Assembly: GCF_009389715.1 (NCBI RefSeq)
Contig: NC_052392.1
Location: 34,765,144 to 34,829,143, forward strand
Direction: 5' to 3'
Length of the DNA stretch: 64,000 bases
Source of the DNA: Phoenix dactylifera
Lineage: Eukaryota; Streptophyta; Magnoliopsida; Arecales; Arecaceae
The translations under genes were made by a program, and so were the position numbers. The first letter of the stretch is position 1. Each line of letters starts with the position of its first letter. This document shows, one piece after another, positions 23,934 through 36,090 of the stretch. Under the pieces are notes generated by a model, which searched no databases, was not told the origin of the DNA, and saw only the letters and a program-made list of their open reading frames with translations.

Positions 23934-26609
23934 CTGGGAGTGTTCAAGACAAAGTGATAAAGCAATGAACAACAATCAAAGTGATTATTTGAGATGCTTT
24001 TTCAATGGCTAAGTCAATCAAAACAAACCTGAAAATAACTATTACATGCTGCAAGTCATAAGCTTGTCCCACATGGCACCACTGAGAAAATGTCAATTAT
24101 TGCTATGAACAAAACGGTTTGAATTGTTTCTTTGAATGAAGTCTAATATCTGGACCATATTGATGTGAATAAATGTTGATAGAATGTCATGAAATAACGG
24201 TTCTAATGTATACATATGTAAACAAGGTTTGTTCATTATCCATTGTGATGTCATCAAGGTTAATTGCACATCAACCTTGTGAATATGTTATATGACCTGC
24301 CCATATTTTTGTTACTTTCTAATAATTCATAGAAATCCAAAGTAAAATGGTAGCATGATTGGGTAGCATCTACTTATTTCAGTTGATTGATTTTACCAAA
24401 TAACAGTAGTGCTTTTGTCTCTGATTATCTGTTAAGTTGTGGATTGCTTTTAGTCGACTGCCTTTAGTTCATTGTATGACTTATCCTCTTTCACTGATAC
24501 TAGCATATGCGCATGCAAAATGCATGTCAAAAGAAAAGGAATAACACTGAACGATATGTCAATCGGTAACTAGTTTTTATTCTTGTGCAGTAATTTGTGG
24601 AGGAGAATCACTGACGAGAAATAAATTCAAGATCAAATTAATGAGAAAACAAGAAAATATTGAAAGATAATGCTTTAGGATGTAGTTTATTTTCTTCCTT
24701 TACACCCATGTCATCATCACAATCATAGCCAATCTTATTTTTTACAAATAACTTAAAGATGGTGGAATAAGTAATGAGTAGTTAGAAGAAAAACAATGTT
24801 GAATGAAATTATTATTTCCAAAGCTCTCAGATTAGCCCTTTTTTATGGAAAATTATAACAGAATTTAATGTTCATATGGAAACAATGCTAAGAATTAAGA
24901 AGGAAAAAGGAACAAAATTCAAGATTTCTTTGATCTCTTCTATTGACTCCTTTTAATAAAAGCTGACAAAGAAAACATGAAACCAGTACTAGAACTATTT
25001 TCTTCTTAAAATAAATGAAATAAGAAAATAAATTATGAATTAAGAGAATGAACTTATAAATAGGGCATGTATAAGTGCAAAAATAGTTTCCTACTCTCAA
25101 AGTTACAGAAAAAAGTTGAAATAATGTCTTAAAGGACCAAAATTAATGCTTGAGATGGGCTTCTCCCACCTCATGTCTGATTCTATATTAAGAAAGTTAG
25201 TTGATGATATCTTGGTTTGTTCTTATATTTCTATTTAAAATTATATTAAGAAGGGGAAAACTAATAAGGCTTTTAACAAGAAATTTCTTGATATAGTCTT
25301 CTATATTGATGTTCATATTCTATATTAGTTTTTAATTTTCTCTTCTTCATTTAATACTTATCTATTCTTTTTATATGTAATGGGCGTTGTGGATGTCGGC
25401 ATACTAGTATAACTTATCTTGGGCCTACAGACCCTAGCACTCGATCGAACATAAATCGAACTCCATGTGCCTCCATGCAATGTGCTTCATGGGACAAATC
25501 TGTCCAATAGAATCCCACTGACAACAACTTGAACTCAAACATTGTTAGAGCCACAGTAACTTGAAACTTAGAGAGCGCCCAGAGAGGATTATCCGGCACC
25601 TTTTCCCCCTATATACTAGGGTACCATTTCTATTTCACTAAGCCTTGGTTCACTCAGTATGTAGGTCACCTTCTCTGATCAAAGTAACAATCTAACTAAG
25701 CACAGTGAACCAAGACAGGTAAAACTGGCATAACAAACATCAACGAATATCCGAACCATTCATCATCATTATCCTAGCCTCTTCTTGTCCACATTGGATA
25801 AGCTATGAAGCATAAATTTAAGTAGAGAAGTCTCAAGCTTTATTTTATATGTGCAGAGCAAAGTAGAATGCGGACATGGTTGGTGAGTTGGGTCCATAAT
25901 GGGTATGGATTTAATGTATCTGATTAGTCTGGATATGCTGGCACACCATTTCCTCTTTTGGAAAGATGATAGCTTTTTAAGGACCTAGATGACCACCAGC
26001 CTGTCCGAGCCTGTTCACACTAAGTAGGTCATAGAAGAGTGACTATTATTTATCTACTATAATTACATATATTGGTTAGGTCATTTTGCCATTTCGACAC
26101 AATTTTGAACTTGTTAGGCGAACCATGAAACAAGGGTGGACAAAAATTGGCAAAGAACAGGAAGTAATGCCTGATATGGCTAGCTGTACGTTTGGGTCCA
26201 CCTTTTTGGCTGCTGGAGCAAGCCAGAGGACTCTAAGCCTGGACAAGACCACTTGAATTGCAGATAGGACAAATATTGATGACCTGACGGTTGAATATTG
26301 CATTTTCCATATTGATATTTTTTGTTCCTCTACAAGGATAGCAGCTTTGCTTCTCTTTTGACCGAATTCATTGTGAGCAAACATTTTCTACAGTAGATCA
26401 TTAGAACAAGTAATTGTAGCCATAGTAACAACTACTTTGCCTGAATTCAGTCTGATCTGTGTGATTTTATTGGAATTGTTGGCTATGGATTTAACAATTC
26501 TTATAAAGACTTCTTTAACTATTTATGATAGTTCTTGTATTTAATGTCTTAATATATGCCTTTCACCATGTTAAGGAAGTTTCTTGCATCAAATTATCTG
26601 TGTATTCAG

Positions 26610-28175
26610 GGATGAAGTTTTTAAAGATGAGACAGACAGCAGCCATGGAAGCTTAGCTGCTTTTAAGCCTAACATTCAGGAGTTGGAGATGCTTCTAGAG
26701 GCTTACTTTGTGCAGATTGATGGCACTCTAAACAAATTATCCCATGTATGTAGCCTGTTTTTTCTCTTGCAATCTTTCAGTACCTTGATCTACTTTTATT
26801 CTTTTATGAGTGGTTGATACAACTAGTATCACTATTGCCGAGCTTTAAGAGGAAATATAGAAGGCAACTTGCAAGAACTATTATTGGTATTCTACCTTAG
26901 GCTAAATAACTGAAATTTTAAATACCTGAAATTTTTATGTTCCAAATAGACACTGTAAAGGCCAATTTGCCCCTGAAAAAGTACTAGTGCTAGAATAGTT
27001 GTTACAGAACTAATATTGTTATCTATATCTAGACTAATATATAATCAAAACTCCAGACATTCATCAGATGTTCTATGCATACTCTCATGTGCATTGCACG
27101 TGGCCATGCATTGATCTACTAAGTAAAAGAGGCTATATCCTGCACATAATTTGTCTGCCTCTATTCATTCCAGCTTAATAGTTTCTTTTAAAAAAATATT
27201 TCTCATTCTGAAAATAATTATTAGTTGGAAGATTTTTTGCTGAGCTCAAAAATCAAGTAGATTTCATAGATTCATGTTTTTGCCCTTCTAATACATCGAG
27301 TTTGATATGCTGCTGAGGTTTTTCTTCATGTAGACCACAACAACTATGAACACCATTGATGCTCCAGATTGTAGTAACACTGTAACTTCTTGTAGTTTTG
27401 TTAATAAATCACATTCTCCATTACTAAATTAACAGTTTTACCCATGATTGTCGAAACCGTCCCGAACCATCCGGTTTGGGGTGTCCCGAGCCGTACCGAC
27501 GGTGGACCGAGATGGAGAACGAAGGGGGAGGGAGAGGGAGTGGAAAGAAGAGAAAGGCCGGCCGGCGGAGGCCGAGGAGCTGCCGCACGGAGGAGGCGGA
27601 GCCCCTCCTCCTCGGCCTCTACCTCCTTCGCGCGGCGGCTCCTCGGCCCTTTGTTGGCTCTCTGCTGGCCTCCCTCTTTTTTCTCTCTTTTCCTCTCTCC
27701 CGTTCTCCCTCTCTCCCGCCTCTTACTGCGTCGGTACAAGGCCGGCACGGCGCGGCGCACGGCCGTACCGACCCATGCCGCTGGGCAACTGGTCCGGGGC
27801 TCGGTACCAGCACAGCAGACGTTGGTTTTACCAGTAATTTTTATAGCTTTCTTTTGGGTTTCTGACTCTAATGTCTCTCCTATCTGCACATAGTTGAAAG
27901 AGTATGTGGACGATACAGAAGATTACATCAACATCATGCTAGATGAGAAAGAGAATCAGCTGCTACAGACGGGAGTCATGCTCACCACCGCAACTGTTGT
28001 AGTCACTGCTGGCATTGTGGTTGTGAGCATATTTGGTATGAATATAGGTATTTCGCTATTTGATGTTCCAACTTTTTCCCAATTCTGGGAGACCACTTTT
28101 GGCACCATAGGCGGCTGTATCGTCCTATATGTTTTAGCCATTGGATTGGGCATGAGAAGTGGACTGCTGCAATGA
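26610..28175 (+). CDS. MRS2-like: MRS2/CorA-type Mg2+ transporter, C-terminal part only, unit copy 2
   Basis: Two exons, 26610-26745 and 27894-28175 (stop TGA), in phase. Exon 1 has the family block ELEMLLEAYFVQIDGTLNKL; exon 2 begins EYVDDTEDYINIMLDEKENQ, then the first membrane helix ends in the signature G-M-N (SIFGMNIGISLF), a short loop and a second membrane helix follow, with a C-terminus ending GLLQ. Members of this family form pentameric Mg2+ channels in plasma, vacuolar, mitochondrial or plastid membranes. The cytoplasmic N-terminal domain, normally about 250-300 residues, is not seen anywhere in the unit, and upstream is non-coding for 2.6 kb and then a minus-strand gene. It is probably a partial gene caught in the duplication, or a 3' end separated by a very long intron. 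Frame and splice sites are intact here only. Confidence 0.75.
27443..27824. mobile_element. GC-rich non-autonomous hAT-like element in MRS2 intron, unit copy 2
   Basis: 382 bp bounded by an exact 8-bp direct repeat GTTTTACC (27435-27442 and 27825-27832), the target-site length typical of hAT transposons. Left end CATGATTGTCGAAACCGTCC; right end reversed CAACGTCTGCTGTGCTGG, so the terminal inverted repeats are imperfect. It has GGTACC-like and CCGTACCGAC words near both ends. Confidence 0.7.
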
Positions 28176-28543
28176 TCACAATTCTGAGTTATAAGCATAT
28201 AGAGCTGACATGGAAGGTGCTTTACACTTGCAAACTTGGACCACTTTTGACATTGTGGTAGTATGTTAAGGTGAAAAAACATGGCGGGATAATGATGTTT
28301 TCTGCTGTATTTTTTGAATCCTATTTTGATGGTGCTCTTTATCTCAGCTTTATGACTGAGGGTTCAATTTTAAAAAATTAATGAAATTATGATCATCTTT
28401 TTATGATTTGCTAATGATACTCTATTATTTTTGGATGCTAAGATACAACTTGTGTGCATTTTCAAATGAACTTTATACCTCTTTAAGTTAGCTTGTGGAT
28501 TGAAAAGTTTGATTATTCTAATCAAAACTATGATCTAGTTTGG

Positions 28544-28706
28544 AGAGGGTGAGCCTTGGTGCAATGATAAGGTTGCTCCATTGTGACATGAAGAATTATA
28601 GATTCGAAATACAAAAATAGCCTCTTTGAACATAGTTGCAAGGCTGCATATATTTGGCCACCCTCTCCAGATCCTATAATGGCAGGTAGGCTACCTTTTT
28701 TTTAGA
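28544..28706 (+). mobile_element. tRNA-derived monocot-type SINE with perfect target-site duplication, unit copy 2
   Basis: 163 bp, flanked by an exact 15-bp direct repeat TATGATCTAGTTTGG (28529-28543 and 28707-28721). Head GAGGGTGAGCCTTGGTGCAA, T-run end. Lies about 370 bp after the MRS2 stop codon. Confidence 0.8.
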
Positions 28707-28829
28707 TATGATCTAGTTTGGGTTTATATTGGGAGGAGCAAGTCTCTAGCTGCTATCCTTGAAGGCAAACTTCATAAATACTTTGAAAAAAATGTCTTCC
28801 TCCGGTAGGGGATACTTAAGAGAAGTGAT

Positions 28830-29335
28830 TCGATATCTCCACTTGATAAAATGGAGAAAAAGTTAGCTAGTTTGGGCTTCAAAAACATTTTTGTTTGGAG
28901 GCAGTATTATCTAATCTACCCATCTATTACTTTTTTTTTGCCACCTGATTGGATGATTAAGACAACAGATCAGATTAGAACGGGTATTCTTTTGGAAAGG
29001 GTCTCAGTTGGTGAAAGGAGGATTCTTCCTACCTAACTAAGATATGGTCTGCAAATCCAAAGATCAAGGTTGTCTGGGTATAAAAAAATCCTAGAGATCT
29101 TGACATGCATTGTTGTACAAATGGTGGTGGAAATTATTAAAAATCCCTCTGATCATGTCAGGAAGAAGATTGTTTCGGTGGCAAAAAATCCCTCTGGTTT
29201 TCACACTGCTGTTCCTTGATGAATTCCCTGCTAGATTTCATGGAAAACGTTTTGAGGAAAACCAGGTCTACATGAAAGTGGGAACGAGCAAACATTTGGT
29301 GATGTCGGCAAGAGCAACACTGCTTCCTTGAGAGC
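28830..29335 (+). pseudogene. LINE ORF2 fragment, unit copy 2
   Basis: Same remnant as 13400-13900, with different frame breaks (FFLPPDWMIKTTDQIRTGIL, ... LYKWWWKLLKIPL). Not functional. Confidence 0.65.
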
Positions 29336-29914
29336 TTCTCTATCATCATATTCTTTGTTCTCACACTGAACTACTGGGCTTGCTGCATAAATGCCAGTGC
29401 TTTTTAACCAGGTCTCCTTTTCCAATAGCTACTGACGGCAGTATGGTGGCAACCTTATTTCCTTTCATTGTTGCAGCCTATTTGTGCTTGTATCAACTCC
29501 TTGTCTTTCAACTGACTGCTAAACTATGATCAATGAGGACTGAGCTTTTAGCAAGTATATTAAAAACTTCTCCTTGAATGCTTTAATATTTCGTCGAGAT
29601 CTTTGTGATGTGATGATTTTTTTTTCATAAGAAAATAAGTTTAAATTTCTCTCCATATGATTTGATGCATGCCGCCATTAACTTAACCCTATTAGGAATT
29701 TGTGTGGGTTAGGATTTCCAAGTCTACATAAGGATCTGGCCTCCTACTGTGTTATTAAAAGAATTGCCCATCAAGCACATCTTAGATAGAGTTGAATTGG
29801 TTAAGGTTTCCCTTGAGAGGATTCATTCATGTTCTATCTTTTGTAAGAGAATGAATATTTCATAAGCAATTCGAAACCATTTTCTCGGACATCATAAGTA
29901 ATACAATTACCTAT

Positions 29915-30177
29915 CTAATTCAATGGAACGGGTGTTGTTGTCTGTGCTGCTTCTACCGTTATATTCTTTGGAGAAAATCCTGCAGCAAGTTTCATTTCCA
30001 GCTGCATCTGAAAACTTGACACAAAAGGTTAAGCTTTGATTTTATCTACTACAAAGTAGCATATACTTAGTGCGGTGACAGGAGAAGCGGAAAATTCCTT
30101 GACATAGTTTTTGTTGCATTGCCGGTAAAATGGCTGAAGTTCCATATCTCCTTGTACTGAAAACTCCAGTCCTTCTC
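29915..30177 (-). CDS. Possible C-terminal exons of a second minus-strand gene, unit copy 2
   Basis: The last exon, 30007-29915 (93 nt), is open and reads MQLEMKLAAGFSPKNITVEA and on to TTTPVPLN and a stop. The previous exon starts at 30177 (EKDWSFQYKEIWNF). The donor of that exon could not be settled: the only good GT (GTATATG) follows an in-frame TAA. The gene may thus be broken or carry an indel. An upstream acidic piece (DPEAEMDSDTESF) is near 30315-30350. Function unknown. Confidence 0.35.
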
Positions 30178-31613
30178 CTGCATAAATTTCAGCCTAAGTT
30201 TAGAAAATTGACGTGTGAGTTGGGGGCAAAAAAAGGTATCACTAAACCAAAAAATTTGGTAAACTTGGTAAGAAATATATAATGAGAACATCTGAATTGC
30301 AGTAAAGGATTCAGTATCAGAGTCCATTTCAGCTTCTGGATCCTTTTAATAGCCAACAACAACATGAAATTGCAACAAATAACTTGACGTAGTGTGGAAT
30401 CCAATATTGTAACATGAACTGAAAGGACTTATTTCCTTGAAGAATACAGGGAACAAAGAAAATTTGAAGATCATTAAATTCCAACTACTAGTATTATAAC
30501 CTAATTATTTGTTTCTATTTTTACAGTTTTTTTTTGGTTATGTGAAGTTCCCTGACAGTTTAAAGATAATTATTATTCCACTATGCAAGTGGATTTGGTG
30601 GATGCATATGCAACATAGATCTAACTCAATTCCAACCTTCTTTGGCATAGCAAATTGAGATACAACTCAAATGCATCGAATATAAATAAATCCAGCAATA
30701 TCCAAAAACAATCTAAGTTCTAAATAATAATTAACAGTAAAAGTCCATGAAAAGCTAATTGTATTATGAGCCATATGAGGTGCTACCGGTCGGCAATGCC
30801 ATCCCCCTCTTCAAAAATATGAGATGCATAAAAATGAATCAACTAGCGACACATTCAATAAACATCGAGGTAAAAGTAGTTTATCTATCCAGAATCGCCT
30901 TTGAACCATACATATCTTGCATAAAGATGAGTAATTAACCGCACATACTAGCCCATCCCATGTAGCAATAAATTTGACTATAGAAACATTTGTAGTAAAG
31001 ATTCTTTTTTCTCGTCCACATCAATCATTTTCTAATATTGTTACCAAGATTTATCTTAAAGAGTTCCCTGGAGTGGGGGTCTAATGTGAAGTTAATCACC
31101 ATATAAGAATCCTAGTTTTCCATGGCTCTTGATGTGGAGTATTGGTTGGCCTGAAAACAGGGAGCTATGAGACAACAACAACAACGCAGACTTAATAAGG
31201 CCGCAAGATCATGAATCCTACTGGGTTTTCCCTCCATGTTCTTAATAAATAAATAAATCCAACATGTTAAAAGCTCTCCTCTTGACCAATCTAGTGGGCC
31301 CCCACCAGCCCATCTCCCGAGGCGAGATCCGTCGCTACCGCTTTGGCGGCCTTTGCCACGTCGGACAACCGGAAAGCGCATAAAGCGCTGCTAATCCCAA
31401 TCCGCGTCCAATTCCAACAGCTCATCTACCCTCTCTCTCTCTCTCTCCTTTCTTCTATTAAGTGCAAAACCCTTATTCCGAAACTCAGAAACTCTCTCTC
31501 TCTCGCTCTCCCCTTTCCTGCATAAATTACAAAACCCTAATTCCGAAGCCTCACAAACTCCATAACCCAATCTCTCTGTTGAACCGATTCTACTCTTCTT
31601 CCCGAGCGGCGCC

Positions 31614-34600
31614 ATGGCTGAAGGCGCATCCCCTCCCGCCGTCGACAACCTTGACGGTTAGTTGTTCCAAATTCTCTCCTATGTTAGGGATTAATTTCTA
31701 ATTTTCATCTCTATTTTGATCCAGTTGCGAAATCTTCCACCTCTTGCGATTCTTTTTTTTTTTTTCTTTATTGGATCCAAGATCACAAATCTTGCCTTTA
31801 TCTTTCAGGAAAACTTGATAAGGTTTCGATCAGGCGTGGCGGAAAAGGAAGATCCCCTGCTTCGATTAATGGCGGGTATCGATCCAACTCTTCGTCGGCG
31901 AGGTCGACCGGGAGCTCGCCGGCTTCCGATTGGGCCCGGACGCCTGGGCAGCACAACCGGCAATTCAACAATTCGAGTTCGAGGTCGCTGGAGGAAGGAG
32001 ATGATGGAGATGATTTGGCGGGGGCGGCGGAGAAGGCTAGGGCCAGTGGAGGGACTCCGTTGTCGAGGGATCAGAGGGAGGCGATAAGGTTCTCGATGGT
32101 AGGGAGGAAGAAGGACTTCAAGCACATGGAGAGGGTCGATGGCCGGTGGATCAATGTGCTCGAGGGGCTCGAGCTTCATACTGGAGTTTTTAGTGCAGCG
32201 GAGCAGAAGAGGATTGTGGCTTGCGTCTACGATGTTCAGGAGAAGGGGAGGAATCGGCAACTCAGAAGTATGATCTTGGTTACCCTTCTTGCACTTTTAT
32301 TTGTGGTGATAAGAACATACAGGCGCTGGTTACTGCTATGCCAATTGCCAAGAGTTTTTTATGGTCTTGCACTGCATTGTGTCATACTAGAATCGCCATG
32401 AAAATATTATTTGCTTTATCGTTATAAAATATAATCTTGATTTTGTGCTACGTGCAAATCTAGTTACGATTCTGATATGCATAGATCAATGCAAAAATTT
32501 GCTATTGTAGTATAGAAAAATTTATTAATTACATGAAAGTGTAGATTGAGGCACAATTTTGCTATTATAGGAAAAAATCATGGCATGGTGTAGAACAATC
32601 ATAAACTCTTTGATAAATAAATATCCTGTATGCAGACTGCCACTTGGGAATTTTGTTAACTTTAATGTTAAGAGCTCTCAATATATAAGCTTCTTGCTGG
32701 CACGAAGAGAACAGTAGCATGAGATGTAATCAAGGCCTTTATCTTGCATGTGAACTACCAGTTAGAAAATATGTTCAATATATTAATGTTATAAGCTTTT
32801 TAGTTATAGGATAAAACTTGGAGTGATGAAAAAAGAAATTCAACAAGAGATTTATTCAAAGTCTTCCTTTTTATTTTGTTCTCTATCAGATGTCTCTGAA
32901 GAGATCATCCAAAAGCTTTTATACAACCTTCTCTGAAGATTTGATATATGGTTTATTTGATGAAACATTTTTTTTTTTGAAGCCTGTAAAAGAAATCCTT
33001 CGTGGTCTGGGGAGATCTCCTGTCCTTCTATATTTATAGTCAGACTCTTTTGATCACCTTGATTAAAATTGGGGCCCCGTTTATTAACTAGACTGCATCA
33101 TTGAGGGGAATTAACATCCCATGGCAAACAGTATAATATTCTCTCCCCGCTTTGCTCATTTACTGCATGAAGGATGACGGACATACACCTGATGTTCATT
33201 TATCAATCACGAGTTCAATACTTTCTTGAAAAAACACTTCACTGACATTGACTGGTTCTGGTATTTAAGTAGCTTTAGAGCTGCCATTGACAGTTTCTAG
33301 TGTTAGCTATCTTTATTCCTTGCAAATATTCTGACTGATATAGAATGTAATCAAAGCTCTTTTTCTGAAATTCATTTTCATTTTTAAGGATGCTATCATC
33401 AGTATGCTATCCTTCTGCCCGGACTTGCAGAACATATGGTGCATGGAAGAAGGAAATGTTATATCCATCAAAACGCTCACTGTTTTGTGCAATCTTTATT
33501 CTCTTGTGTAATGTTGGGTAACAGGAGGGAGAAGAGTTGCAGCAAATTTTTTACTTGCATGTCAGTTGAGTGTGGAGAAACTATGTCAGGGTGCCCTGTT
33601 GATGCACATGCATCAGATAACTTCCACACTCCATGAAAAACTTATTCATTAATTTCATTTTGACTTATCTAAAATAAGAGTTAACAGACTGTTAGATCAA
33701 CTTGTTAAGAACATTAGCAATTACCATAAGTTTTGTTCAGGACTTACATTGCAATGAATGGTTACTGTGTTACACATAAGTAACAAATATACAAGCTACT
33801 GCTATTTGAATCTCAATACTTGATTTTATGTACTAAATTTTATGGAATTTGTTGTTCTGTCACTTGTGTTTCAGTATTAAAATATGGAAAGTTATGCATC
33901 GAACTATATCTTATATTTTTTTCATATTTTTAATGTAAAATTGCATGGGTAATTAACTTTTGATTCTCTTATTTAAACTTTGATTTTTTGGCCCTAGGAC
34001 GCACATATTCGGAACCACGAAAATGGATGCGTGGGAAGGGGCGTGTAACGATACAATTTGGATGCTGCTACAACTATGCAGTGGTATGTGTATTGCTTGC
34101 CATAACTCGCAGCATTTCCACCTTTATAGCTATGTTGGCCGATGTGATTCTTACCACAAGTTGTGTACTTTGCAGGACAATTATGGGAATCCTCCAGGCA
34201 TAATACAGGATGAGGAAGTAGATCCTATGCCGCCCTTATTAAAAACAATGATCAAGAGAATGGTTGCATGGCATGTCCTTCCTCCCACTTGTGTCCCTGA
34301 TAGTTGCATCATCAACATATATGATAAAGATGACTGCATTCCTCCTCACATAGATCATCATGACTTCCTCCGGCCTTTTTGCACTGTCTCCTTGCTATCG
34401 AAGTGTAATATTTTATTTGGCAGAGAACTTAAAATAATGGGACCAGGAGAATTCTCAGGATCTACCGCAATACCTCTACCTGTTGGGTATGCTTATTATC
34501 TCCTTTGTTTATCACTATGATGCTACTTATGTTAACTGCTATTGGTAGTACACATACCTCTGGACAAGCTTAACTATAATAGGTTCTAAACAGTTTAAAA

Positions 34601-35198
34601 TAGGATTTTGCTTTTTTTTCATATCTTTTTTCACTTCGCAGTTCTGTGCTTGTCTTAAATGGCAATGGTGCTGATGTGGCAAAGCATTGTGTGCCAGCTG
34701 TCCCCACTGAAAGGTAGTGTCTATACTTGAAGTTTCTTCCATGCAGTTTATTCATGTGATTGAGTTATTATATCTGCAACTTACTGCCATTTCTAACCGC
34801 TTCTATCACATTACCTATTGCACAGGATTTCTATTACGTTCAGAAAGATGGATGACAGTAAGCTTCCTTACAAGTTCTCACCTGACCCGGCTCTGCAGAA
34901 TCTTCATCCTCTTGCATATCCACCAATAAAATCCCCAGTGCAACAAGTAGCTAACACACTTTCTCCAAATCAGCAGCAAATTACTCCAGAAGCTCAAGTT
35001 CTGGGTAAACATATGCACTGCCACTGGAGCCATAATTCGAAGGCCCAGGAGCAAGTAGAAATTGCTGGGCTGGCTTCTAGCAGCCCCTTTAAATTGGGTT
35101 CAGATGATTTTCCTCCACTGGGTTCGAGTTCAGCAAATGGCCGATCAAACAAGCCAAGCCGTCCATTGCGGCAGGAACTTGAGCAACAGAAACTTTAA
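31614..35198 (+). CDS. ALKBH9B-like: ALKBH9-like RNA N6-methyladenosine demethylase, copy 3 (intact)
   Basis: Exons 31614-31656, 31809-32267, 33998-34083, 34176-34486, 34642-34713 and 34826-35198 join in phase to 1344 nt, or 447 residues plus stop. Residues 1-90 are low-complexity (Ser, Asn, Gly and Arg rich). A conserved lead-in FSAAEQKRIV precedes the RTYSEPRKWMRGKGR block, and the AlkB-type double-stranded beta-helix follows: H254-x-D256 and H315 bind iron, and R324 and R330 (RISITFR) fit the 2-oxoglutarate salt bridge. The Asp in HxD fits ALKBH9 better than ALKBH10B, which as I recall has HxE. The tail (325-447) ends in a Gln- and Glu-rich stretch and includes DDFPPLG. The reaction is oxidative demethylation of m6A in RNA. 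It is the only complete copy in the window. Substrate choice is inferred from the family. Confidence 0.88.
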
Positions 35199-35946
35199 GA
35201 TATTTTTGTAGTTATATGTCAGGCATTCGTTTTGTTATTTCCGTAATATGTTGCATGCCATGATCAGGTTGTAATCTATCGTCAATGCAGGTACACTTAC
35301 TGTTTCTTATGATGAAGTTTTACTGGTGCATGTTTCTCTGTGGAGCATGCTGGTAAAATTTGAGATGTCATGCAACTGGATGGTCCTAATACAAGCGAGT
35401 CAGTGGAATGCTTTTAGATTAATGGGAGTGGTTTAGGTCTGTTGGGGGTCCGATGCAGCACTTTTATCGACCATTGGATTACCATCGTGATACGTAACTG
35501 GCATGCGCTTTGAAGCTGTATCTGGGGCTCCCTGATATCAGCAATCTCAAAGCTCGCCGATCATGGATCACGATGGTGATCCAACTGTCCCTTCTGTATC
35601 GGACCAGCTGCTCGTCCGATGAGCTTTCAAACCTGAGCCTCTCCCATGTGGGCAATGTGAGGCATGAAAGATGGTGCAGATTGATAAGCCCTCGATCAAT
35701 AATGGGTCATTTAGGGGGCTCTTAGCCAGCCAAATCATTATGTTGAAATTTTGTTGTGCACGTTAGATTTAGATGTAAGTGCACCATGCTGTGTGGTTTG
35801 GAGTTCAGACTGCTAACGATCTAGATGACGCTCCATCCCGGAAGAATGTAAAGTTTCTTTTTCAAATATTTGTATTTATGTCATTTATGAGCATCACTAT
35901 TCACCTGACTGATGACAGATAAATTAGAATTTGCCCTTCTTATAAG

Positions 35947-36090
35947 AGAAAGGAAGAAAAGCTGCACACATTACGATCATCCAAGTTCAAATACTTGAAG
36001 ATGCTGATGCACCACCCAAGACTTGAAGCCCGAACCTCTAAGCTAAATTGACAGGTGTGACTACTTAGGCAGCCCCAGCCCCAATTCACA
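35947..36090 (-). mobile_element. tRNA-like SINE remnant, unit copy 3
   Basis: Same element as at 5120-5255, with the insertion shared with copy 2, supporting the closer relation of copies 2 and 3 in this part of the unit. Confidence 0.4.

Larger units (their letters stand above)
15786..31191. repeat. Tandem segmental duplication, copy 2 (15,406 bp)
   Basis: Second head-to-tail copy. The junction reads ...CAACGCAGAC then TTTATAAGGCCGCAAG. It carries the only copy of the MRS2 3' end whose frame is intact and visible to the stop, and the only perfect SINE target-site duplication, but its ALKBH9-like exons 1 and 2 carry three 1-bp indels. Over the first 4 kb it is the odd one out of the three copies. 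Confidence 0.95.
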
